Shown here: one piece after another, positions 1 through 8,498 of the stretch | Layout of the letters: the number at the start of each line of letters is the position of its first letter | Position numbering within the stretch: the first letter of the stretch is position 1 | The notes under the pieces: model-generated | The model's input: only the letters and a program-made list of their open reading frames with translations | What the model was told of the DNA's origin: nothing | Database searches by the model: none | Assembly (NCBI GenBank): GCA_963578625.1 | Contig: CAUZEO010000003.1 | Coordinates: 1 to 61,620, forward strand | Length of the DNA stretch: 61,620 nt | Direction: 5' to 3' | Source: CAUZEO01 sp963578625 | GTDB lineage: Bacteria > Verrucomicrobiota > Kiritimatiellia > SLOV01 | Translations under genes and position numbers: made by a program

Positions 1-2574
1 CGGAACTTCGAGCGTGCGATAGACGCCCATCAAGTCCATGGTTTCCGCACTGGAGCAAGTCACCGGAATCTTCCAGTCTTCTTCACCTTCCACCGTCCAT
101 GCCACCAGCATCTGTCTCGCATCCCGGGTCCCGGATCCCGAATCGCGCTCGTCAAACAGATACGCCCGCACGTTCTCCGGAGTGTGCATTGATTTCAACC
201 ACGTCACGCCGGTCAAGCGCTCCGCGATAGAATGCATGGACGCGGCCAGGGGCTTCGGCTGATTCAGGGCAGTGAAAGCGCCCCAGTGGTGGTTCTCCAC
301 CTGTGCGTCTTTGATATAGTGGTAGTGAAACCGCTGGAAATTCTTCATGGTCTTGTATTCCACCGCCGCACGCGCCAGGTAATTGGCCTGCTCCCGGATC
401 GTGAACCCCCACGACACGCCCGGGGTGGAGTCCATACCGATCTCGCTGGCCCAGATCGGTCTCGGTTCGCCCCCGTTGTACCGGCGGATCATGTCGTCGA
501 GCCGCAACATGTTCATCAGGTTCCCCATCCCGTGTACGCGCTCGGGCTTCTTGCTTCCGTGACGCGCGCCCGTGTAGGGATGAACACCGACTCCGTAGAC
601 ATAGTCCAGGGCGCCGCGCCCCCACACGTACTTCTGCCGTCCCCAGTCAAACTTCGAGGTGTTGAGCCCCATGATCTTCGCGTCGGGGTCTCCTTTCAAA
701 ATGCCCCGGTGTGCATACTTCAAAACCTGAACGCACCGTTCGAAGGACGTGCCCGTGTTGTTCGGCTCGCTGAGGATTTTGTAGTAGAGCGGGAGCCCCT
801 TGTGTTTCGCCGCGAAGACCGCAAACGCATCGGCCCACTCCTCCGCCGCCGCTTCCATCTCTTCGTCCGGCAGGTAAGACCAGGGGGGCGCGTGATAAAA
901 CACCACGCCGGTTCGATTGGCGGTGCCGAGGATCCGTCGGTTTTCGTCCGAGATCTCCCACGCCCGAAGTTGCTCGGGGGTGGCGTGTCGCAGATCTCCG
1001 GTTTCTGGGCCGACGTACGCCTCGGTCACGCCGATCTTCTTGCCGAGCCGGTCGAAGCTCCCATAAATGCCGACCGGGTTGTCGGGGGAAAAGATCCGAT
1101 CCGGCAGTGCGCGAAGGACCGCGACGGGCTCGACCGCCGTGGTCACCGTCTTCTCGTCGATGCCGAGAAGAAACCGGGCCTTGAACCAGCCGCTGGGCAG
1201 CGGATCGTCGACACGGATCGCGGCCACGGAGGCGTCCCCCGGCCCGGCAGAAAGCTTCGTATCGCCGCGCCGAACGACGGTTCCCCAGAAGTCCTCCACC
1301 GTGTAGTCGATTGAAAAGTCGCGCTTCGTATCGCCGCCGTTGGCAACGCGGACGCGGAACTCGGCGTACTCGCCGAGCTCCATAACGCCGTCTTCCGCCG
1401 TACTCTCCACATGGAACACGTAGGGGAAATCGCGGTTCAATCGGGACGTGACGTGCACGTCATCGATATAGATGCGAACGGGGGTATTCGGCGGCGGCCG
1501 CAGCCACCAGGACAACAACATGCCGCCTTCGCTGCCCGCGTGCCGGATCACGTGCGGTTTCGCCGGCGGATAGAAACCGGTCGACTGCTTCGTCAGGTCC
1601 AGCTCGAGCTGCTTCCACCCGGCCCAGTCGATCCTTCCCATATCGTAGTTGACGTTGCTGTTGGGAGTAAGGAATTGAATATGAAACTCCGCCCCGGATC
1701 CATCGCCGTGAACCCAGAGGCTCAACCTGCGCGGCAGGCCGGGCAACTCGGGCTTGCGCTGGAAGTGACAGAATCGCCACCGGCTCTCCGGCATAGGCTC
1801 GAGAACGAGCTCGGCCGCGTTCGGCGGCGAGCGTACCTCCGCATCGGTAATGGTGTATGTCGCGTCCTCGTACATCTGTTCCCGCTGGGTGGCCGGTTTC
1901 AAGCCGTGGTCCCAGTCGAGCAGGGGAATCGTGGCCTCGATGGAGTTCTCCTCGGAGAACTCGGCCGCCGCATCGTAGACCACCACTTCGTCCACCAGGC
2001 AGGTTCCGCCGTGTCCTTGGTGGATCCCGAGCTGCAGACGGTCGAACTCCCCGAGCTTCTCGTTCACCAGGATCAATTGGCCGTCGACGTAAAGCCGGGT
2101 GATCGCCCCGCTGAAGTCGTAGGTGAAGGTATGCCAGCCGTCGGTCACCTTCACCCCGCTCTCGATCCACTGCCCGCCCCCCATCTCGCCCTCGGCAAGA
2201 GCCATGAACCGGTCCGAACGGCTTACCCCCAGCGCAAGCGTTTCGTCGCCCAGGCCCACGGCAAACATGCGGGTGGTTACCAGCGGCGAGGGAAACGTTG
2301 CCTGGAATTCAACGATGCCCTTGATCTTCCGGGTCAACGACAGCGCGATCATCCCCTGCTTCCCCGAAAGGAGGAGAACATTGTTCCCCTGGTAGGCGTC
2401 GTCGCGACGAACCAGTTTCGGGGTTTCCTCCTCCGTTTCCCCTTCCTCCGTGACTTCCCATTCGTAGATGTCGGCTTCAAAGTCCTCCGTGAAGAGCGCC
2501 TTCTTGCCGCGGGTCAACTCGGAGCCGTGGGCGGAGAAGAAAGACACAAGAAGCAACAACAGGCTTAACCTCAC
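1..2574 (-). CDS. Secreted clan-A-type glycoside hydrolase-like protein, C-terminus outside window
   Basis: About 858 codons are visible and the frame is open to the window edge. It begins with a hydrophobic signal peptide (VRLSLLLLLVSFFSAHG). Two concanavalin-like sugar-binding segments follow (LTRGKKALF; WHTFTYDFSGAITRLYVDG), then an Ig-like stretch, then a TIM-barrel-like region. The barrel contains a clan-A-like acid/base motif, SEPNN with E603, and a probable nucleophile in IWASEIGM, E711. The spacing of 108 residues is identical in the paralogue at 44518-48042, which supports these as the catalytic pair. The start chosen is GTG at 2574, which overlaps the stop of the upstream PhyH gene as GTGA; GTG at 2580 is an alternative. 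The two genes are probably co-transcribed. By comparison with the paralogue, the missing part should include a CBM9-like domain. Substrate unknown. Confidence 0.85.
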   Translation of the reverse strand, partial: MRLSLLLLLVSFFSAHGSELTRGKKALFTEDFEADIYEWEVTEEGETEEETPKLVRRDDAYQGNNVLLLSGKQGMIALSLTRKIKGIVEFQATFPSPLVTTRMFAVGLGDETLALGVSRSDRFMALAEGEMGGGQWIESGVKVTDGWHTFTYDFSGAITRLYVDGQLILVNEKLGEFDRLQLGIHQGHGGTCLVDEVVVYDAAAEFSEENSIEATIPLLDWDHGLKPATQREQMYEDATYTITDAEVRSPPNAAELVLEPMPESRWRFCHFQRKPELPGLPRRLSLWVHGDGSGAEFHIQFLTPNSNVNYDMGRIDWAGWKQLELDLTKQSTGFYPPAKPHVIRHAGSEGGMLLSWWLRPPPNTPVRIYIDDVHVTSRLNRDFPYVFHVESTAEDGVMELGEYAEFRVRVANGGDTKRDFSIDYTVEDFWGTVVRRGDTKLSAGPGDASVAAIRVDDPLPSGWFKARFLLGIDEKTVTTAVEPVAVLRALPDRIFSPDNPVGIYGSFDRLGKKIGVTEAYVGPETGDLRHATPEQLRAWEISDENRRILGTANRTGVVFYHAPPWSYLPDEEMEAAAEEWADAFAVFAAKHKGLPLYYKILSEPNNTGTSFERCVQVLKYAHRGILKGDPDAKIMGLNTSKFDWGRQKYVWGRGALDYVYGVGVHPYTGARHGSKKPERVHGMGNLMNMLRLDDMIRRYNGGEPRPIWASEIGMDSTPGVSWGFTIREQANYLARAAVEYKTMKNFQRFHYHYIKDAQVENHHWGAFTALNQPKPLAASMHSIAERLTGVTWLKSMHTPENVRAYLFDERDSGSGTRDARQMLVAWTVEGEEDWKIPVTCSSAETMDLMGVYRTLEVP

Positions 2575-3410
2575 TCCCACCCCTCCCGATATTTCTCCAC
2601 AAACACCCCATGGAACCGACGTGTCTCCTCCGAGACGCCCACCAGATATCCGTCGTTCAGAAACCATGGCTGCCGATTAAAGATGTCGTGCTTCACGGGA
2701 GTGGATATTCCCTCGTACGTCAGCATCAGGGTCCGGCGCAGCTTGTCGGTGTGATACCGTCCGCGATGAATCGCACAGGGATTGAATGCCACCGCGTCGC
2801 CCACCGCGAGATCGGCTCGAAGAGCACCCGGCATGTCGTTGGACTTATTGTGAGCCTTGTTGTCCTTCAATCGAATCGCCCATTCTTCGGGCGTGTCCCA
2901 CCGGAGGTGGGATCCGGGCACGACTTCGGCGTCTGCGCTGGGCACGAGGGCGATCTGCAGCTGAATGCAATTCTGGAACGCATCGCCGGCCAGCCGGGCT
3001 CTCTCGTCTTCTTCATCATAGTCCTGCACAAATTGTGTATCCCGGTGCCAGTGCCCGTCCCGGTGGTCTTCGAGCGGGTTCATGAAAAGGCTGAAAAGGC
3101 GGTACACCGGTTCTTCACGAAGAACCTGCCGCGCGAAGTCGAGGACCCGCGGATCGGCGGCGATCTCCAGGAGCATGGGCAGCCACTCCGGGTGATCCGT
3201 GAAATATCCGGGATGATTGAGATGGCGCATCACGTGGTCAAACTCGCCGGGTCCCGGTTCCGCGCGTCGGTACCACTGCTGGAGTATGTCCTCACAGACG
3301 AGAAGAAGCTGTTTGGCCTCGTCCTTCCCGATCAGCTCACGCACCAGCGCGTCGCCCTGCGTCGCCCACCGATTCGCCAGGTTCCCCAATGTGTCCTTCT
3401 CCGTAACCAC
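2571..3410 (-). CDS. Phytanoyl-CoA dioxygenase (PhyH)-like Fe(II)/2-oxoglutarate oxygenase
   Basis: A 279-residue protein of normal PhyH length and cupin-type fold. The iron triad is visible: H122-x-D124 in HWHRDTQF and the distal H215 in CAIHRGRYH, followed by the 2-oxoglutarate-binding Arg region (KLRRTLML). There is no signal peptide, so it should be cytoplasmic. The start is GTG with GGAG seven bases upstream; the nearby ATG is out of frame. It is divergent from the secreted glycosidase-like gene at 3633 and shares a 222-bp intergenic region holding a LacI-type operator. The downstream glycosidase gene overlaps its stop by 4 bp. PhyH-like proteins are common next to sugar-catabolic genes in PVC-type genomes but their substrates are mostly unknown; none can be assigned here. 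Confidence 0.88.
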   Translation of the reverse strand: MVTEKDTLGNLANRWATQGDALVRELIGKDEAKQLLLVCEDILQQWYRRAEPGPGEFDHVMRHLNHPGYFTDHPEWLPMLLEIAADPRVLDFARQVLREEPVYRLFSLFMNPLEDHRDGHWHRDTQFVQDYDEEDERARLAGDAFQNCIQLQIALVPSADAEVVPGSHLRWDTPEEWAIRLKDNKAHNKSNDMPGALRADLAVGDAVAFNPCAIHRGRYHTDKLRRTLMLTYEGISTPVKHDIFNRQPWFLNDGYLVGVSEETRRFHGVFVEKYREGWE

Positions 3411-3503
3411 GCATTCTCCTTGATGCAGTGCGAATGCGGTCGACTACACATCCGCTGGATCTATCTGAAACCCGACGAAGACCTTAGTTCAATCACGAAA
3501 TTG

Positions 3504-3519
3504 GCACAAGCGTTTGTGC
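3504..3519. promoter_or_regulatory. LacI-family operator-like palindrome
   Basis: GCACAAGCGTTTGTGC has 6-bp perfect arms (GCACAA/TTGTGC) around a central CG, matching the AAnCGnTT core of LacI/GalR-family operators. It lies between the divergent PhyH (start 3410) and secreted glycosidase-like gene (start 3633), so one regulator could control both. A second perfect palindrome, ACAAGCTTGT (3588-3597), lies 68 bp downstream. No LacI-type regulator is encoded in the window. Sequence-based inference only. Confidence 0.5.
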
Positions 3520-3632
3520 GGGCGAGGGGCTGGCCTGTCGGTGTCAGGCCCGTTGGACCCGCAGATTCTGCTAAAGACCCTAAAAAAACAAGCTTGTGCA
3601 TCGGCACCCCATCGTGTACCGGATCGATCGTC

Positions 3633-6083
3633 ATGCCATCCAACTCATCAATCGAAATCAGTCTCGCTCTTCTCGCAATCGGTTCATTCCTCGTGCTCCA
3701 AGTGGAAGCCGGGCTCCCGCCCGGCGTACCGGGCCCCGGCGACGTCGTTTGGGAAGAAGACTTCTCCGACCCCGACCTCGGGCCCTGGTCGGTGAACTAC
3801 CACGCCCCGCCCGGTGGGACGAAGGGCAAGCCGGCCATCTCCGTCAAGGACGGCAATCTGCTCTATACCACGACGTTCCTGGCCGCGCCGGACGTGCGCG
3901 GGTACGCCAGCGCATCGCACCACTTCAAGAACGGCGGCGCCGGGTTCAAGCTGGCCGACGCGCCGGTCCTCGAAATCCGGCTGCGCCCGCTGATGGATGC
4001 CGGACACGGCGAGGAAATGTCGCTGACCATCGTTCTGAACTACAAAACGTACGCCGGCGATTCGATGTGGACCATCGTCAAAGCGTGGGAGCGGACGGCG
4101 AAGGCGGACGATTGGGTGATTGTGCGCAAGAATCTGTATGATCATCCGACCGCCTCCGGACCGGCCGGCAAGGAAGTGCTGATCGACATCAACTTTTTCC
4201 TGCAAAGCGAGGTGCCCGGCGAACCCTCGGCCGCGCTGGAAATCGACTGGATGCGGCTACGGCGCATGACCGAGGAGCAGCAGACCCGTTTCTCGGTATT
4301 CGACGACCTGCTGACCCGATTCGAGATGCAGCCGGCGCCCAAGACCGAAGGGTTCTTCGGCCTCGGATTCTATGGCCTCTCCTGCCCGCGCTGGGGTGGA
4401 AGCTGGCCGGCGACACTGGACCGGATCGCGCGGGACTGGGTGAATTTCGTGGGCGCGGCCAGCGGCCGTTTTTACCAGAGCGTCTGGAACGACCACCGGT
4501 CGGTCGTACCCGGATCCGAAGAAGAGGAACTGCCCGAGGGCGATGAAGGGCGCGCAACCGTCTACGTGAAAACGCACCAATACCTGGCCCCCATGCTGCG
4601 CGAGTACGGCATGAATTACATCGGCAGCCTGGTCGGGTTCGCGGGCGGCGTGGAGGACATAGCGCTGACGGACCGGGACCGCGACCAGTTGAATCGATGG
4701 GCGGACGAAATCGCCGTGCTGCGCGACGAACCGAATCTCCTCGGATGGTTCTGCCGCGACGAGGCCAGGCCGGACTACCTGGTGAACTACCTGGTCACCA
4801 AGGCCATGATAGAAACCCGCGTACCCGACAAACCGGCGATGGTGCTGCTCAACAGCACGGAGTTTCTCCGGGTCTACAATGACAGCCACCAGGTCATCTT
4901 TACCGACCGGTACCCCATCCTGCGTCCGACGCGGGACGATCCCTGGAAGATCCTCCGGTGGATGACGGAGATCGATGCGTACACCGGCGGCAAGCCGCAC
5001 TGGTTTACGCTCGAGGCGTTCCGCATTCGCAAGGAGCCCTGGCATGCCCGGCCCAGCGAGATCGACCTGCGGATGATGAGCTGGCTGTCCATCGCGGGCG
5101 GTGCGAAGGTCAACTGCTACTTTCTCCTCAGCGGAGGTCCCTGGTGGGAGGACTATTACATCCGGAAGAAAAAACGAGGGAACCCCTTCCGGTGCATGCT
5201 GGATTGCTACGGAAATGAGACGCCACACTACCGTGCCTTCCGGGAACACGCGGCCAAGGTCGGGCCGCTGGGTCCGCTGCTGGCCCGGGCCCGGCTGAAC
5301 CATCGGCCCTCGGTCACCGCCGTGGCGCCGGACATGGTCCAGAACGGCGTGGGGCCGGAGGCGACACAGACCATTCCGGCGGTTCACGTGTCCACCCTCG
5401 AGCCGGATCGGATCGACGGCCGGATCCTGATCGCCGTCAACATGGACCGCGACAGGCCGCAGCCGCTGAAGATCAAGGTTCCCGACTTGGGCAACGACCG
5501 CTGTTATGACCTGGTGAGCCTGACGGAAGTGCCCGTAAGTGAGTCAGGACTGTTCGAGCCCTTCACCCTTCGCCCGGGCGACGGGCATCCGTTCATCCTG
5601 TGCAGCCCTGAAACGTTCAAAGAGGTGAAGTCGCTGGTAACCGAAGCACACACGCAACAGGTGCTTCGCGTGGCGAGGCTGGATTTGAAGAAGGCGCTCG
5701 CGTGGAAGATCGACGTTTCAAGTGAGGTGGATGCGGCCCAAGCATTGGAATCCGACACGAAGTACCGGGGTTGTAGAGACGCTCTGGCCGCTTGCCGCAA
5801 GATTCTCGGCAGGCTGGAAACGATGATGAACATCGCCGCGCACGGCGACGATGCCATGGAGAGCCCGGCCTTGGACGACGCGGCGACGAAGCTCCTGGCG
5901 GCCAGCGAGACGTATGACCAATGCGCGAAGGACTTTTATGAAGGGAAGAAGGATGGACTGCTGCAGAGGTTGAAAGAGCTGCGCACAACCATCACCGCCC
6001 TGGAGCCGGCGGTCAGCAAGGCAACCGGCGCCAAACCTGGTTCGTGGCCGTTTCCGGAACGGCCGTGGGCATCATCGAACTGA
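3633..6083 (+). CDS. Secreted glycosidase-like protein with N-terminal sugar-binding domain
   Basis: 816 residues from ATG 3633. This start precedes a signal peptide (ISLALLAIGSFLVLQVEAG); the same frame stays open further upstream, but that part is antisense to the PhyH gene and not protein-like. A jelly-roll-like domain spans about residues 30-220. A TIM-barrel-like region covers about 240-600, containing GWFCRDEAR (E377, a DE motif typical of acid/base positions in clan-A glycosidases) and HWFTLEAF, a candidate nucleophile. A beta-rich segment and a helical tail follow. The family is not one I can name. The 3' end lies 1 bp from the end of the convergent gene at 6085, leaving no room for a terminator. 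It is likely exported to attack extracellular glycan; substrate unknown. Confidence 0.8.
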   Translation: MPSNSSIEISLALLAIGSFLVLQVEAGLPPGVPGPGDVVWEEDFSDPDLGPWSVNYHAPPGGTKGKPAISVKDGNLLYTTTFLAAPDVRGYASASHHFKNGGAGFKLADAPVLEIRLRPLMDAGHGEEMSLTIVLNYKTYAGDSMWTIVKAWERTAKADDWVIVRKNLYDHPTASGPAGKEVLIDINFFLQSEVPGEPSAALEIDWMRLRRMTEEQQTRFSVFDDLLTRFEMQPAPKTEGFFGLGFYGLSCPRWGGSWPATLDRIARDWVNFVGAASGRFYQSVWNDHRSVVPGSEEEELPEGDEGRATVYVKTHQYLAPMLREYGMNYIGSLVGFAGGVEDIALTDRDRDQLNRWADEIAVLRDEPNLLGWFCRDEARPDYLVNYLVTKAMIETRVPDKPAMVLLNSTEFLRVYNDSHQVIFTDRYPILRPTRDDPWKILRWMTEIDAYTGGKPHWFTLEAFRIRKEPWHARPSEIDLRMMSWLSIAGGAKVNCYFLLSGGPWWEDYYIRKKKRGNPFRCMLDCYGNETPHYRAFREHAAKVGPLGPLLARARLNHRPSVTAVAPDMVQNGVGPEATQTIPAVHVSTLEPDRIDGRILIAVNMDRDRPQPLKIKVPDLGNDRCYDLVSLTEVPVSESGLFEPFTLRPGDGHPFILCSPETFKEVKSLVTEAHTQQVLRVARLDLKKALAWKIDVSSEVDAAQALESDTKYRGCRDALAACRKILGRLETMMNIAAHGDDAMESPALDDAATKLLAASETYDQCAKDFYEGKKDGLLQRLKELRTTITALEPAVSKATGAKPGSWPFPERPWASSN

Positions 6084-6084
6084 C

Positions 6085-7113
6085 TTACTTCACCACCCGG
6101 TAATTCTTGGTCGGCGACGTACCTGACGGGTCGAACAGCGTCTGCGGTCCGCCGTCTCCGATGGCAATGGCGCCGGTATCGGAGAAGTTGGACGACACCA
6201 GGTCCGGCGTGCTCTGCAAACGGTGCTCAACGCCCGCTTCGCTCGAGTAACTGACGCCCGAGGTGTCCGCCACCACGACATTCGTGGAGGTCACCACGAC
6301 ATTCGTGGAGGTCACCACGGTATCGGACGGAGGCTGGACAAAGCCATCAATGTACCATTCCGCAAAATTCCCCGATGAAAAAGCGGCGGATCCAATCTGC
6401 CGATCACTGTCCGCGGCCGAGGATATGTTCGAATCACTGAAGGTCTCCTGACCGGTAGCCTGGTTCCAGATCGTGAATTCCCATGTGTCGTTGCCGTGGC
6501 CGGAAACCACGGTGTACTTCAGCTCTACCGAATGCCAGGCGTCCGGTGTGAATGCATTCGCCACATCGCCCGCCTGACTGAGACTGTCCCCGTAAGTCAG
6601 TCTGCCGTTCTCGAAGAAATCCAGATACGCAAGGTCGAATCCGGAACCGGTGGTGCCGAGCTTCAATGCGTGAAGCACGGATTCGTCCGTTCCGCCGCCC
6701 TGAGAGTCGACATAGACACTGAACTGGGACGTGACAACGCCATCCGACGTTGGTGTGATGGTGTTCTGTAAATCCAACACCAAATACACCCGATGGCCAG
6801 AACCCTGGGTCCCGTTTTGCATTCCATAGACATACTGGCCTCCCTGGGCCGCCCCCGGACTGGCATTGGTGACGACTTCGCCGGTTGCACCCCCGCCGCC
6901 ATCGGTGATGGTGGCAAGCCAGCTACCGGGTCCGGGATTCAACGTCGGCAGGGCCCCGGCACCATTGGAAATAGCGCCCAGGGGCTGATTGTCGAAGTTG
7001 TCGTTCCCAGTGTTTAAAAAGGTCGTGTGATGAACTGTGGCGGCGTGGACTGAGGCGACGAGCCCCAGCGTCAGCACCGACGAAACGACCGCTCGAAGCG
7101 GGTGGATTGTCAT
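6085..7113 (-). CDS. Secreted surface protein with YRV-type C-terminal domain
   Basis: 342 residues from ATG 7113, preceded by a GGAG ribosome-binding site; longer in-frame starts exist but lack this. It has a signal peptide (MTIHPLRAVVSSVLTLGLVASVHA) and then a LamG/PEP-CTERM-like beta domain that aligns with the neighbour at 7208-8038 (shared FD/YEAQPLG and GAAQGGQ-type motifs), so the two are paralogues. A short Thr/Val linker encoded by a 21-bp tandem repeat follows. The C-terminus reads VEHRLQSTPDL...FDPSGTSPTKNYRVVK, a tail type I associate with Verrucomicrobia/Kiritimatiellota extracellular proteins. Unlike its paralogue it lacks a PEP-CTERM anchor. Probably an extracellular or envelope protein; function unknown. 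Confidence 0.8.
   Translation of the reverse strand: MTIHPLRAVVSSVLTLGLVASVHAATVHHTTFLNTGNDNFDNQPLGAISNGAGALPTLNPGPGSWLATITDGGGGATGEVVTNASPGAAQGGQYVYGMQNGTQGSGHRVYLVLDLQNTITPTSDGVVTSQFSVYVDSQGGGTDESVLHALKLGTTGSGFDLAYLDFFENGRLTYGDSLSQAGDVANAFTPDAWHSVELKYTVVSGHGNDTWEFTIWNQATGQETFSDSNISSAADSDRQIGSAAFSSGNFAEWYIDGFVQPPSDTVVTSTNVVVTSTNVVVADTSGVSYSSEAGVEHRLQSTPDLVSSNFSDTGAIAIGDGGPQTLFDPSGTSPTKNYRVVK
6271..6319. repeat. 21-bp tandem repeat, about 2.3 copies, coding
   Basis: The unit CACCACGACATTCGTGGAGG plus T occurs twice exactly (6271-6291, 6292-6312) and a third copy starts at 6313. On the minus strand it encodes the VVTSTNV heptad repeat linking the two domains of the secreted protein 6085-7113. 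The repeat length is a multiple of three, so copy-number slippage would change linker length without breaking the frame. Confidence 0.9.
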
Positions 7114-7207
7114 GGTGGATAGTTCTCCGACTTGTTCAATCTGCCTCTGCGTACGGCGGGTCGACGTACGGGCCGACCCACCGGTTTTCAACTCTCCAAG
7201 TATTCAA

Positions 7208-8038
7208 TTACTTTGCTGTCCGCCGGCGAAGTCCGGCGAAAAGCAGTGCGCCGATGCCTAGCATGGCCGCAGTCGAGGGCTCTGGGATGGCGTCGAGGTA
7301 CACGGAACCGTAGTTGTCCGCATAGAAATTCGCGGACTGGATATTGCGAAGGTCATCCCCAGCAACGGCTATACCGGTAGCGGAGAAAAGCACTCCGGCG
7401 CCTTGCATGCTGGAAATCGTGGCGTCGATGGTGTCGTTGAGGGTACCGTCAACAAGATGGTATATGATTTCCGCCGCGAGCCATTCGTCGGTGGGGATCG
7501 TTCCGCTAACCCAAGTGCAATTTCGGCAGCCTACGTTAATACCTCCGTTCCTGTCCCAGCTCGCGGCCAGCATGGCCCAGCCGGCAGTATCCGTGGACGT
7601 GAGTTCAAAGCCGAAGGATCCGGTCTGGGCAGCGGTGGGCGATGAGTCGACGAAAAAGCTAAACGTCGTAGTAATATCGCCGGCATCTCCCGGTCCGACA
7701 TCGTTGATGTCCAATCGCTGATTATAGTAATTGCCGGATCCATAAGTCCCCGCGTTGAACATGGTCACGAACTGGCTGCCTTGGGCCGCTCCAGTGGGGC
7801 CCGCGGATGTAACCACGTTACCGACTCCCGCGCCGCCGGCGTTTACATCCCAAGCCCCCTCTCCACCATAGGTTTCTTCAGACAGTTGCGAAGTAAACGT
7901 AGAGCCCAACGGCTGTGCTTCGTAGTCGTCCGCTCCCAGTAGCCCCAACGTGGAATGTGATATGGATGTCGCCTGTGCTGTGCTGACAATTCCCAGCGTC
8001 AGGGCAACGGCGATAGGCGTGATGAGATTCATCTTCAT
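7208..8038 (-). CDS. PEP-CTERM sorting domain surface protein
   Basis: 276 residues from ATG 8038, with a GAGGAG ribosome-binding site about eight bases upstream. It has a signal peptide (MKMNLITPIAVALTLGIVSTAQA), a beta-rich LamG-like body related to the neighbour at 6085-7113, and a textbook PEP-CTERM tail: IPEPSTAAMLGIGALLFAGL followed by RRR. That tail is recognised by an exosortase, so the product should be exported, processed and attached to the cell surface or extracellular matrix. No exosortase is encoded in the window. The specific function is unknown. Confidence 0.9.
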   Translation of the reverse strand: MKMNLITPIAVALTLGIVSTAQATSISHSTLGLLGADDYEAQPLGSTFTSQLSEETYGGEGAWDVNAGGAGVGNVVTSAGPTGAAQGSQFVTMFNAGTYGSGNYYNQRLDINDVGPGDAGDITTTFSFFVDSSPTAAQTGSFGFELTSTDTAGWAMLAASWDRNGGINVGCRNCTWVSGTIPTDEWLAAEIIYHLVDGTLNDTIDATISSMQGAGVLFSATGIAVAGDDLRNIQSANFYADNYGSVYLDAIPEPSTAAMLGIGALLFAGLRRRTAK

Positions 8039-8498
8039 GTGTAGTCTCTCCTCTGCGTTTTGTGAGGACACGACAGGTTGCTCCCAACCCGTTTGTCCAC
8101 ACGGCCTACTAGTCTGATGCAGGCGCCTAAAGACCTAACGCCTGCGACGAATTTGAGATTCTATGGACACCTCAAGGAGAGGCTCCTATCAAAAAACGGG
8201 CCCTTGTACAATCAATTCTCATCCCCAATACTATGGAGTCTCCGTAAAATCTGTGGATCGGCCCGGCTGCGAGGTGAGGCTATAGAGGCCCAGAATTGGG
8301 CTTTTTACCCCGAAACGACCATAAAACATGCTAATACGAAATATTCCCACAGCAGATCTGACGCCATGCCAGTGGCCTGGGAGGCCAAATCGCAGGTGTG
8401 AGAATGGCGGTTTCGGCTTCACCACCGACAGGATGCCGCTCTTTGTCCATGCCCCCTCGCGCGTGAACATTTTTCTGGTATCTTTACAGATACGTTCC
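8039..8498. other. 460-bp intergenic region without a convincing gene
   Basis: Separates the leftward PEP-CTERM gene from the rightward pseudopilin gene and is more AT-rich than its surroundings. Open frames here have no domain, no ribosome-binding site and no codon bias. It holds a weak 5-bp-stem hairpin followed by TTTTT (8288-8306, GCCCAGAATTGGGCTTTTT) and the short inverted repeat at 8478-8493. It presumably carries divergent promoters, though I could not pick out convincing -35/-10 pairs. Confidence 0.5.
8478..8493 (+). promoter_or_regulatory. Short inverted repeat next to the pseudopilin start
   Basis: GTATCTTTACAGATAC has perfect 6-bp arms with a 4-base loop and ends 5 bp before the ATG at 8499. 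The position would occlude a ribosome-binding site, and no Shine-Dalgarno sequence is visible, so it could be an operator or an RNA hairpin affecting translation. Could also be chance. Confidence 0.3.

Noticed and set aside
2610..3632. Upstream extension of the secreted glycosidase-like frame
   Set aside because: It is antisense to the PhyH gene, which has a complete iron site; the signal peptide begins only at 3633.
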